NCBI RefSeq assembly: GCF_964355755.1
Contig: NC_092679.1
Location: 9,612,001-9,676,000, forward strand
DNA length: 64,000 bases
Reading direction: 5' to 3'
Origin: Antedon mediterranea
Lineage: Eukaryota > Echinodermata > Crinoidea > Comatulida > Antedonidae
Part shown: one piece after another, positions 1 to 10,400 of the stretch
Layout: every line of letters starts with the position of its first letter
Numbering within the stretch: position 1 is the first letter of the stretch
Notes under the pieces: generated by a model
What the model was told of the DNA's origin: nothing
Database searches by the model: none
The model's input: only the letters and a program-made list of their open reading frames with translations
Program-made: the position numbers and the translations under genes

Positions 1-70
1 GTTTCAAAATGCGATTTGAAGCTTTTCTTTACACTTTGGTGTTTTTATGTTAACAAGTTTTTTCGAAAAT

Positions 71-158
71 CACAAAATGGTCTAAAACGTCTCCAAATGC
101 GATTTGAAGCTATTCTGTACACTTTGATGTTTTTATGTTAACAAGTTTTTTCGAAGAT
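71..158 (+). repeat. Representative 88-bp satellite monomer
   Basis: A typical standard monomer, in order: cacaaaatggtctaaaacgt, then ctccaaatgcgatttgaagc, then tattctgtacactttgatg, then tttttatgttaacaag, then ttttttcgaa and a closing gat. This copy has gaagat where the common form is gaaaat. Visible architecture includes AAAA or AAA tracts starting at about -4, 4, 14 and 25 of the monomer, spaced 8, 10 and 11 bp, so roughly in helical phase. There are also two short palindromes, TGTTAACA at about 66-73 and TTTTCGAAAA at about 78-87 (consensus form). Three CpGs (acgtct, gcgattt, ttcgaa) are the main variable sites. Length 88 is not a multiple of 3, so no reading frame can run through consecutive standard units. 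Confidence 0.95.
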
Positions 159-421
159 CACAAAATGGTCTAAAACGTCTACAAATGCAATTTGAAGCTA
201 TTCTAAGCACTTTTGTGTTTTTATGTTAACAAGTTTTTTCGAAAATCACAAAATGGTCTAAAACGTCTGCAAATGCGATTTTAAACTTTTCTTAGCACAT
301 TGGTGTTTTTATTTAAACAAATTTTTTCGAAACTCACAAAATGGTCTAAAACGTCTCCAAATGCGATTTGAAGCTATTTTAAGCACTTTGGTGTTTTTGT
401 GTTAACAAGTTTTTCGAAATG

Positions 422-578
422 CTCAAAATGGTCTAAAACGTTTTTAAACACGATATTAAGCTATTTTGTGCTCTTTGATGTTTTTTTGTGAAAAGTTTTA
501 GCAAAATGCTCAAAATGGTCTAAAACGATTTCTAATGTGATTTTAAGCACTTTGATGTTAACTAGTTTTTTCGAAAAT
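422..578 (+). repeat. B'-C' divergent monomer pair (left-block version)
   Basis: B' (422-508, 87 bp) has ctcaaaatgg in place of cacaaaatgg and the core acgtttttaaacacgatatt, followed by tgtgctctttgatg. C' (509-578) begins after gttttagcaaaatg and carries acgatttctaatgtgatttt. This copy is 70 bp because it lacks a 7-bp stretch after ctttgatg; other copies are about 77 bp. The pair is followed by a monomer joined through gttaactag. The same pair recurs near 2695, 4813, 6900, 9500, 11573, 15478, 17547, 22390, 27070 and 31050, plus a B' alone near 2986. I found none to the right of about 31.2 kb. Confidence 0.85.
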
Positions 579-2520
579 CACAAAATGGTCTAAAACGTCT
601 CCAAATGCGATTTGAAGCTATTTTAAGCACTTAGGTGCTTTTGTGTAACCAAGTTTTTTTGAAAATCACAAAAGGGTCTAAAATGTCTCCAAATGTGATT
701 TGAAGCTATTTTAAGCACTTTGGTGTTTTTGTGTTAACAAGTTTTTCGGAAATCACAAAATTGTCTAAAACGTCTCCAAATGCGATTTGAAGCTATTCTG
801 TACACTTTGATGTTTTTATGTTAACAAGTTTTTTAGAAAATCACAAAATGGTCTAAAACATCTCCAAATGCGATTTAAAGCTATTTTAAGCACTTTGGTG
901 TTTTTATGTTAACAAGTTTTTTCGAAAATCACAAAATGGTCTAAAACGTCTCCAAATGCGATTTGAAGCTATTTTAAGCACTTTGGTGTTTTTGTGTTAA
1001 CAAGTTTTTCGAAATGCTCAAAATGGTCTAAAACGTTTCCAAATGCGATTTGAAGCTATTCTGTACACTTTGATGTTTTTATGTTAACAAGTTTTTCGAA
1101 AATCACAAAATGGTCTAAAACGTCTCCAAATGCGATTTTAAGCTATTCTAAGCACTTTGGTGTTTTTATGTTAACAAGTTTTTTTGAAAATCACAAAATG
1201 GTCTAAAACGTCTCTAAATGCGATTTGAAGCTTTTCTGTACACTTTGATGTTTTTATGTTAACAACTTTTTTCGAAAATCACAAAATGGTCTAAAATGTC
1301 TCCAAATGCGATTTGAAGCTATTCTAAGCACTTTGGTGTTTTTATGGAAACAATTTTTTTCGAAAATCACAAAATGGTCTAAAACGTCTCCAATAGCGAT
1401 TTGAAGCTTTTCTGTACACTTTGGTGTTTTTATGTTAACAAGTTTTTTCGAAAATCACAAAATGGTCTAAAACGTCTCCAAATGCGATTTGAAGCTATTC
1501 TGTACTCTTTGATGTTTTTATGTTAACAAGTTTTTCGAAAATCACAAAATGGTCTAAAACGTCTCCAAATGCGATTTTAAGCTATTCTAAGCACTTTGGT
1601 GTTTTTATGTTAACAAGTTTTTTTGAAAATCACAAAATGGTCTAAAACGTCTCTAAATGAGATTTGAAGCTTTTCTGTACACTTTGATGTTTTTATGTTA
1701 ACAAGTTTTTTCGAAAATCACAAAATGGTCTAAAATGTCTCCAAATGCGATTTGAAGCTATTCTAAGCACTTTGGTGTTTTTATGGAAACAATTTTTTTC
1801 AAAAATCACAAAATGGTCTAAAACGTCTCCAAATGCGATTTGAAGCTAATCTGTACACTTTGATGTTTTTATGTTAACAAGTTTTTTCGAAAATCACAAA
1901 ATGGTCTAAAACGTTTCAAAATGCAATTTGAAGCTTTTCTTTACACTTTGGTGTTTTTATGTTAACAAGTTTTTTCGAAAATCACAAAATGGTCTAAAAC
2001 GTCTCCAAATGCGATTTGAAGCTATTCTAAGCACTTTGATGTTTTTATGTTAACAAGTTTTTTCGAAAATCACAAAATGGTCTAAAACGTCTCCAATAGC
2101 GATTTTAAGCTATTCTGTACACTTTGATGTTTTTATGTTAACAAGTTTTTCGAAAATCACAAAATGGTCTAAAACGTCTCCAAATGCGATTTTAAGCTAT
2201 TCTAAGCACTTTGGTGTTTTTATGTTAACAAGTTTTTTTGAAAATCACAAAATGGTCTAAAACGTCTCTAAATGCGATTTGAAGCTTTTCTGTACACTTT
2301 GATGTTTTTATGTTAACAACTTTTTTCGAAAATCACAAAATGGTCTAAAATGTCTCCAAATGCGATTTGAAGCTATTCTAAGCACTTTGGTGTTTTTATG
2401 GAAACAATTTTTTTCGAAAATCACAAAATGGTCTAAAACGTCTACAAATGCAATTTGAAGCTATTCTAAGCACTTTTGTGTTTTTATGTTAACAAGTTTT
2501 TTTGAAAATCACAAAATGGT

Positions 2521-3012
2521 CTAAAGCGTCTGCAAATGCGATTTTAAACTATTCTTAGCACATTGGTGTTTTTATTTAAACACATTTTTTCGAAACTCAC
2601 AAAATGGTCTAAAACGTCTCCAAATGCGATTTGAAGCTATTTTAAGCACTTTGGTGTTTTTGTGTTAACAAGTTTTTCGAAATGCTCAAAATGGTATAAA
2701 ACGTTTTTAAACACGATATTAAGCTATTTTGTGCTCTTTGATGTTTTTTTGTGAAAAGTTTTAGCAAAATGCTCAAAATGGTCTAAAACGATTTCTAATG
2801 TGATTTCTAAAGCGTCTGCAAATGCGATTTTAAACTATTCTTAGCACATTGGTGTTTTTATTTAAACACATTTTTTCGAAACTCACAAAATGGTCTAAAA
2901 CGTCTCCAAATGCGATTTGAAGCTATTTTAAGCACTTTGGTGTTTTTGTGTTAACAAGTTTTTCGAAATGCTCAAAATGGTATAAAACGTTTTTAAACAC
3001 GATATTAAGCTA
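2521..3012 (+). repeat. 286-bp out-of-register tandem duplication
   Basis: The sequence ctaaagcgtctgcaaatgcg occurs at 2521 and again at 2807. The second occurrence is joined directly to a truncated C' monomer (aatgtgattt), so the junction at about 2805-2808 breaks the monomer phase. Copy 1 is 2521-2806. Copy 2 runs from 2807 and stays matched, including the rare linker aaacacattttttcg, to about 3012, where B' switches to the B-type end (gctactttgtgctc). A period of 286 bp is not a whole number of monomers, so this arose by exchange between non-homologous points in the repeat. The shared bases at the join are only a few nucleotides. Confidence 0.85.
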
Positions 3013-3758
3013 CTTTGTGCTCTTTGATGTTTTTGTGTGAAATGTTTTATCGAAATGCTCAAAATGGTCTAAAATGTCTCCAAATGTGATTTGAAGCTAT
3101 TTTAAGCACTTTGGTGTTTTTGTGTTAACAAGTTTTTCGGAAATCACAAAATTGTCTAAAACGTCTCCAAATGCGATTTGAAGCTATTCTGTACACTTTG
3201 ATGTTTTTATGTTAACAAGTTTTTTAGAAAATCACAAAATGGTCTAAAACATCTCCAAATGCGATTTAAAGCTATTTTAAGCACTTTGGTGTTTTTATGT
3301 TAACAAGTTTTTTCGAAAATCACAAAATGGTCTAAAACGTCTCCAAATGCGATTTGAAGCTATTTTAAGCACTTTGGTGTTTTTGTGTTAACAAGTTTTT
3401 CGAAATGCTCAAAATGGTCTAAAACGTTTCCAAATGCGATTTGAAGCTATTCTGTACACTTTGATGTTTTTATGTTAACAATTTTTTTCGAAAATCACAA
3501 AATGGTCTAAAACGTCTCCAAATGTGATTTGAAGCTATTCTGTACACTTTGATGTTTTTATGTTAGCAAGTTTTTTCGAAAATCACAAAATGGTCTAAAA
3601 CGTCTACAAATGCGATTTGAAGCTAATCTGTACACTTTGATGTTTTTATGTTAACAAGTTTTTTCGAAAATCACAAAATGGTCTAAAACGTTTCCAAATG
3701 CGATTTGAAGCTATTCTGTACACTTTGATGTTTTGTGTTAAAATTTTCTGTCGAAATG

Positions 3759-4009
3759 CTCAAAATGGTCAAAAACGTTTTTAAATACGATATTAAGCTA
3801 CTTTGTGCTCTTTGATGTTTTTGTGTGAAATGTTTTATCGAAATGCTCAAAATGGTCTAAAACGGTTTCTAATGTGATTTCAAGCACTTTGATGTTTTTG
3901 TGTAACCAAGTTTTTCGAAAATCACAAAATTGTCTAAAACGTCTCCAAATGCGATTTGAAGCTATTCTGTACACTTTGATGTTTTTATGTTAACAAGTTT
4001 TTCGAAAAT
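3759..4009 (+). repeat. B-C-D three-monomer cassette (representative)
   Basis: B (3759-3845, 87 bp) has ggtcaaaaacg and atacgatattaagctac. C (3846-3922, 77 bp) has acggtttctaatgtgattt and runs straight into caagcactttgatg, so it is 10-11 bp shorter than a standard unit. D (3923-4009, 87 bp) follows a gtgtaaccaag linker and has caaaattgtc instead of caaaatggtc. B is preceded by the shortened linker gatgttttgtgt. The three almost always occur together and in this order. I count about 60 B units by eye, among them near 5504, 8454, 10010, 20401, 30178, 41631, 52192 and 61531. They punctuate the standard monomers and set the HOR period, commonly 690-800 bp from B to B. Confidence 0.9.
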
Positions 4010-4389
4010 CACAAAATGGTCTAAAACGTCTCTAAATGCGATTTGAAGCTTTTCTGTACACTTTGATGTTTTTATGTTAACAACTTTTTTCGAAAATCAC
4101 AAAATGGTCTAAAATGTCTCCAAATGCGATTTGAAGCTATTCTAAGCACTTTGATGTTTTTATGTTAACAAGTTTTTTCGAAAATCACAAATTGGTCTAA
4201 AACGTCTCCAATAGCGATTTTAAGCTATTCTGTACACTTTGATGTTTTTATGTTAACAACTTTTTTCGAAAATCACAAAATGGTCTAAAATGTCTCCAAA
4301 TGCGATTTGAAGCTATTCTAAGCACTTTGGTGTTTTTATGGAAACAATTTTTTTCGAAAATCACAAAATGGTCTAAAACGTCTCCAATA

Positions 4390-5460
4390 GCGATTTGAAG
4401 CTTTTCTTTACACTTTGGTGTTTTTATGTTAACAAGTTTTTTCGAAAATCACAAAATGGTCTAAAACGTCTCCAAATGCGATTTGAAGCTATTCTGTACA
4501 CTTTGATGTTTTTATGTTAACAAGTTTTTTCGAAGATCACAAAATGGTCTAAAACGTCTACAAATGCAATTTGAAGCTATTCTAAGCACTTTTGTGTTTT
4601 TATGTTATTAAGTTTTTTCGAAAATCACAAAATGGTCTAAAACGTCTGCAAATGCGATTTTAAACTATTCTTAGCACATTGGTGTTTTTATTTAAACAAA
4701 TTTTTTCGAAACTCACAAAATGGTCTAAAACGTCTCCAAATGCGATTTGAAGCTATTTTAAGCACTTTGGTGTTTTTGTGTTAACAAGTTTTTCGAAATG
4801 CTCAAAATGGTCTAAAACGTTTTTAAACACGATATTAAGCTATTTTGTGCTCTTTGGTGTTTTTTTGTGAAAAGTTTTAGCAAAATGCTCAAAATGGTCT
4901 AAAACGATTTCTAATGTGATTTTAAGCACTTTGATGTTTTTATGTTAACTAGTTTTTTCGAAAATCACAAAATGGTCTAAAACGTCTCCAAATGCGATTT
5001 GAAGCTATTTTAAGCACTTAGGTGCTTTTGTGTAACCAAGTTTTTTTGAAAATCACAAAAGGGTCTAAAATGTCTCCAAATGTGATTTGAAGCTATTTTA
5101 AGCACTTTGGTGTTTTTGTGTTAACAAGTTTTTCGGAAATCACAAAATTGTCTAAAACGTCTCCAAATACGATTTGAAGCTATTCTGTACACTTTGATGT
5201 TTTTATGTTAACAAGTTTTTTTAGAAAATCACAAAATGGTCTAAAACATCTCCAAATGCGATTTAAAGCTATTTTAAGCACTTTGGTGTTTTTATGTTAA
5301 CAAGTTTTTTTGAAAATCACAAAATGGTCTAAAACGTCTCCAAATGCGATTTGAAGCTATTTTAAGCACTTTGGTGTTTTTGTGTTAACAAGTTTTTCGA
5401 AATGCTCAAAATGGTCTAAAACGTTTCCAAATGCGATTTGAAGCTATTCTGTACACTTTG
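4390..5460 (+). repeat. ~1-kb recurring block, copy 2
   Basis: This is the second copy of the block described at 1-1070, in the same monomer order and with the same rare variants. Visible differences from copy 1 are a gttattaag linker near 4604, ctctttggtg instead of ctctttgatg in B' near 4852, and aatacgattt near 5165. Immediately right of it a complete B-C-D cassette starts at about 5470. Confidence 0.75.
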
Positions 5461-6462
5461 ATGTTTTGTGTGAAAATTTTCTGTCGAAATGCTCAAAATG
5501 GTCAAAAACGTTTTTAAATACGATATTAAGCTACTTTGTGCTCTTTGATGTTTTTGTGTGAAATGTTTTATCGAAATGCTCAAAATGGTCTAAAACGGTT
5601 TCTAATGTGATTTCAAGCACTTTGATGTTTTTGTGTAACCAAGTTTTTCGAAAATCACAAAATTGTCTAAAACGTCTCCAAATGCGATTTGAAGCTATTC
5701 TGTACACTTTGATGTTTTTATGTTAACAAGTTTTTCGAAAATCACAAAATGGTCTAAAACGTCTCTAAATGCGATTTGAAGCTTTTCTGTACACTTTAAT
5801 GTTTTTATGTTAACAACTTTTTTCGAAAATCACAAAATGGTCTAAAATGTCTCCAAATGCGATTTGAAGCTATTCTAAGCACTTTGATGTTTTTATGTTA
5901 ACAAGTTTTTTCGAAAATCACAAAATGGTCTAAAACGTCTCCAATAGCGATTTTAAGCTATTCTGTACACTTTGATGTTTTTATGTTAACAAGTTTTTCG
6001 AAAATCACAAAATGGTCTAAAACGTCTCCAAATGCGATTTTAAGCTATTCTAAGCACTTTGGTGTTTTTATGTTAACAAGTTTTTTTGAAAATCACAAAA
6101 TGGTCTAAAACGTCTCTAAATGCGATTTGAAGCTTTTCTGTACACTTTGATGTTTTTATGTTAACAACTTTTTTCGAAAATCACAAAATGGTCTAAAATG
6201 TCTCCAAATGCGATTTGAAGCTATTCTGTACACTTTGATGTTTTTATGTTAACAAGTTTTTCGAAAATCACAAAATGGTCTAAAACGTCTCTAAATGCGA
6301 TTTGAAGCTTTTCTGTACACTTTAATGTTTTTATGTTAACAACTTTTTTCGAAAATCACAAAATGGTCTAAAATGTCTCCAAATGCGATTTGAAGCTATT
6401 CTAAGCACTTTGATGTTTTTATGTTAACAAGTTTTTTCGAAAATCACAAAATGGTCTAAAAC

Positions 6463-7455
6463 GTTTCAAAATGCGATTTGAAGCTTTTCTTTACACTTTG
6501 GTGTTTTTATGTTAACAAGTTTTTTCGAAAATCACAAAATGGTCTAAAACGTCTCCAAATGCGATTTGAAGCTATTCTGTACACTTTGATGTTTTTATGT
6601 TAACAAGTTTTTTCGAAGATCACAAAATGGTCTAAAACGTCTACAAATGCAATTTGAAGCTATTCTAAGCACTTTTGTGTTTTTATGTTAACAAGTTTTT
6701 TCGAAAATCACAAAATGGTCTAAAACGTCTGCAAATGCGATTTTAAACTATTCTTAGCACATTGGTGTTTGTATTTAAACAAATTTTTTCGAAACTCACA
6801 AAATGGTCTAAAACGTCTCCAAATGCGATTTGAAGCTATTTTAAGCACTTTGGTGTTTTTGTGTTAACAAGTTTTTCGAAATGCTCAAAATGGTCTAAAA
6901 CGTTTTTAAACACGATATTAAGCTATTTTGTGCTCTTTGATGTTTTTTTGTGAAAAGTTTTAGCAAAATGCTCAAAATGGTCTAAAACGATTTCTAATGT
7001 GATTTTAAGCACTTTGATGTTTTTATGTTAACTAGTTTTTTCGAAAATCACAAAATGGTCTAAAACGTCTCCAAATGCGATTTGAAGCTATTTTAAGCAC
7101 TTAGGTGCTTTTGTGTAACCAAAAAAATCAAAAAAGGGTCTAAAATGTCTCCAAATGTGATTTGAAGCTATTTTAAGCACTTTGGTGTTTTTGTGTTAAC
7201 AAGTTTTTCGGAAATCACAAAATTGTCTAAAACGTCTCCAAATGCGATTTGAAGCTATTCTGTACACTTTGATGTTTTTATGTTAACAAGTTTTTTAGAA
7301 AATCACAAAATGGTCTAAAACATCTCCAAATGCGATTTAAAGCTATTTTAAGCACTTTGGTGTTTTTATGTTAACAAGTTTTTTCGAAAATCACAAAATG
7401 GTCTAAAACGTCTCCAAATGCGATTTGAAGCTATTTTAAGCACTTTGGTGTTTTT
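6463..7455 (+). repeat. ~1-kb recurring block, copy 3, with an internal deletion
   Basis: This is the third copy of the block at 1-1070 and lies 2083 bp from copy 2 (marker at 4556 and 6639). Near 7118-7140 the linker reads gtgtaaccaaaaaaatcaaa where the sister copies have a run of T and a ttgaaaatcac segment, so about 14 bp has been lost and a poly-A run created. The copy merges on its right with the start of the 5974-bp duplication. Confidence 0.75.
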
Positions 7456-7497
7456 GTGTTAACAAGTTTTTTCGAAAATCACAAAATGGTCTAAAAC

Positions 7498-10400
7498 GTC
7501 TCCAAATGCGATTTGAAGCTATTCTAAGCACTTTGATGTTTTTATGTTAACAAGTTTTTTCGAAAATCACAAAATGGTCTAAAACGTCTCCAATAGCGAT
7601 TTTAAGCTATTCTGTACACTTTGATGTTTTTATGTTAACAAGTTTTTCGAAAATCACAAAATGGTCTAAAACGTCTCCAAATGCGATTTTAAGCTATTCT
7701 AAGCACTTTGGTGTTTTTATGGAAACAATTTTTTTCGAAAATCACAAAATGGTCTAAAACGTCTCCAATAGCGATTTGAAGCTTTTCTTTACACTTTGGT
7801 GTTTTTATGTTAACAAGTTTTTTCGAAAATCACAAAATGGTCTAAAACGTCTCCAAATGCGATTTGAAGCTATTCTGTACACTTTGATGTTTTTATGTTA
7901 ACAAGTTTTTTCGAAAATCACAAAATGGTCTAAAACGTCTACAAATGCGATTTGAAACTATTCTAAGCACTTTGGTGTTTTTATGTTAACAAGTTTTTTT
8001 GAAAATCACAAAATGGTCTAAAACGTCTCTAAATGAGATTTGAAGCTTTTCTGTACACTTTGATGTTTTTATGTTAACAAGTTTTTTCGAAAATCACAAA
8101 ATGGTCTAAAATGTCTCCAAATGCGATTTGAAGCTATTCTAAGCACTTTGGTGTTTTTATGGAAACAATTTTTTTCGAAAATCACAAAATGGTCTAAAAC
8201 GTCTCCAAATGTGATTTGAAGCTATTCTGTACACTTTGATGTTTTTATGTTAGCAAGTTTTTTCGAAAATCACAAAATGGTCTAAAACGTCTACAAATGC
8301 GATTTGAAGCTAATCTGTACACTTTGATGTTTTTATGTTAACAAGTTTTTTCGAAAATCACAAAATGGTCTAAAACGTTTCCAAATGCGATTTGAAGCTA
8401 TTCTGTACACTTTGATGTTTTGTGTGAACATTTTCTGTCGAAATGCTCAAAATGGTCAAAAACGTTTTTAAATACGATATTAAGCTACTTTGTGCTCTTT
8501 GATGTTTTTGTGTGAAATGTTTTATCGAAATGCTCAAAATGGTCTAAAACGGTTTCTAATGTGATTTCAAGCACTTTGATGTTTTTGTGTAACCAAGTTT
8601 TTCGAAAATCACAAAATTGTCTAAAACGTCTCCAAATGCGATTTGAAGCTATTCTGTACACTTTGATGTTTTTATGTTAACAAGTTTTTCGAAAATCACA
8701 AAATGGTCTAAAACGTCTCCAAATGCGATTTGAAGCTATTCTGTACACTTTGATGTTTTTATGTTAACAAGTTTTTCGAAAATCACAAAATGGTCTAAAA
8801 CGTCTCTAAATGCGATTTGAAGCTTTTCTGTACACTTTGATGTTTTTATGTTAACAACTTTTTTCGAAAATCACAAAATGGTCTAAAATGTCTCCAAATG
8901 CGATTTGAAGCTATTCTAAGCACTTTGATGTTTTTATGTTAACAAGTTTTTTCGAAAATCACAAAATGGTCTAAAACGTCTCCAATAGCGATTTTAAGCT
9001 ATTCTGTACACTTTGATGTTTTTATGTTAACAAGTTTTTCGAAAATCACAAAATGGTCTAAAACGTCTCCAAATGCGATTTTAAGCTATTCTAAGCACTT
9101 TGGTGTTTTTATGGAAACAATTTTTTTCGAAAATCACAAAATGGTCTAAAACGTCTCCAATAGCGATTTGAAGCTTTTCTTTACACTTTGGTGTTTTTAT
9201 GTTAACAAGTTTTTTCGAAAATCACAAAATGGTCTAAAACGTCTCCAAATGCGATTTGAAGCTATTCTGTACACTTTGATGTTTTTATGTTAACAAGTTT
9301 TTTCGAAAATCACAAAATGGTCTAAAACGTCTACAAATGCGATTTGAAACTATTCTTAGCCCATTGGTGTTTTTATTTAAACAAATTTTTTCGAAACTCA
9401 CAAAATGGTCTAAAACGTCTCCAAATGCGATTTGAAGCTATTTTAAGCACTTTGGTGTTTTTGTGTTAACAAGTTTTTCGAAATGCTCAAAATGGTCTAA
9501 AACGTTTTTAAACACGATATTAAGCTATTTTGTGCTCTTTGATGTTTTTTTGTGAAAAGTTTTAGCAAAATGCTCAAAATGGTCTAAAACGATTTCTAAT
9601 GTGGTTTTAAGCACTTTGATGTTTTTATGTTAACTAGTTTTTTCGAAAATCACAAAATGGTCTAAAACGTCTCCAAATGCGATTTGAAGCTATTTTAAGC
9701 ACTTAGGTGCTTTTGTGTAACCAAGTTTTTTAGAAAATCACAAAATGGTCTAAAACATCTCCAAATGCGATTTAAAGCTATTTTAAGCACTTTGGTGTTT
9801 TTATGTTAACAAGTTTTTTCGAAAATCACAAAATGGTCTAAAACGTTTCCAAATGCGATTTGAAGCTATTTTAAGCACTTTGATGTTTTTGTGTTAACAA
9901 GTTTTTCGAAATGCTCAAAATGGTCTAAAACGTTTCCAAATGCGATTTGAAGCTATTCTGTACACTTTGATGTTTTGTGTGAAAATTTTCTGTCGAAATG
10001 CTCAAAATGGTCAAAAACGTTTTTAAATACGATATTAAGCTACTTTGTGCTCTTTGATGTTTTTGTGTGAAATGTTTTATCGAAATGCTCAAAATGGTCT
10101 AAAACGGTTTCTAATGTGATTTCAAGCACTTTGATGTTTTTGTGTAACCAAGTTTTTCGAAAATCACAAAATTGTCTAAAACGTCTCCAAATGCGATTTG
10201 AAGCTATTCTGTACTCTTTGATGTTTTTATGTTAACAAGTTTTTCGAAAATCACAAAATGGTCTAAAAAGTCTCCAAATGCGATTTTAAGCTATTCTAAG
10301 CACTTTGGTGTTTTTATGTTAACAAGTTTTTTCGAAAATCACAAAATGGTCTAAACGTCTCCAAATGCGATTTGAAGCTATTTTAAGCACTTTGGTGCTT

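Larger units (their letters stand above)
1..1070 (+). repeat. ~1-kb recurring block, copy 1
   Basis: This block matches 4390-5460 (offset 4378 at the marker gtctacaaatgcaatttg, found at 178 and 4556) and 6463-7455 (offset 6462 at the start). All three copies share the unit order: a ctttacac monomer, gcaattt monomer, cttagcacattgg monomer with atttaaac, the B'-C' pair, a cttaggtgcttttgtg monomer, a gggtctaaaatg monomer, and an aacatctcc monomer. Copy 1 lacks 7 bp in C' that the other two keep. The left edge is cut by the window start, so the block may extend further. Confidence 0.8.

Noticed and set aside
71-158. CENP-B box in the monomer
   Set aside because: I looked for the known TTCG....A..CGGG-type pattern. 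The monomer has ttcgaaaa but not the GC-rich second half, so there is no box.
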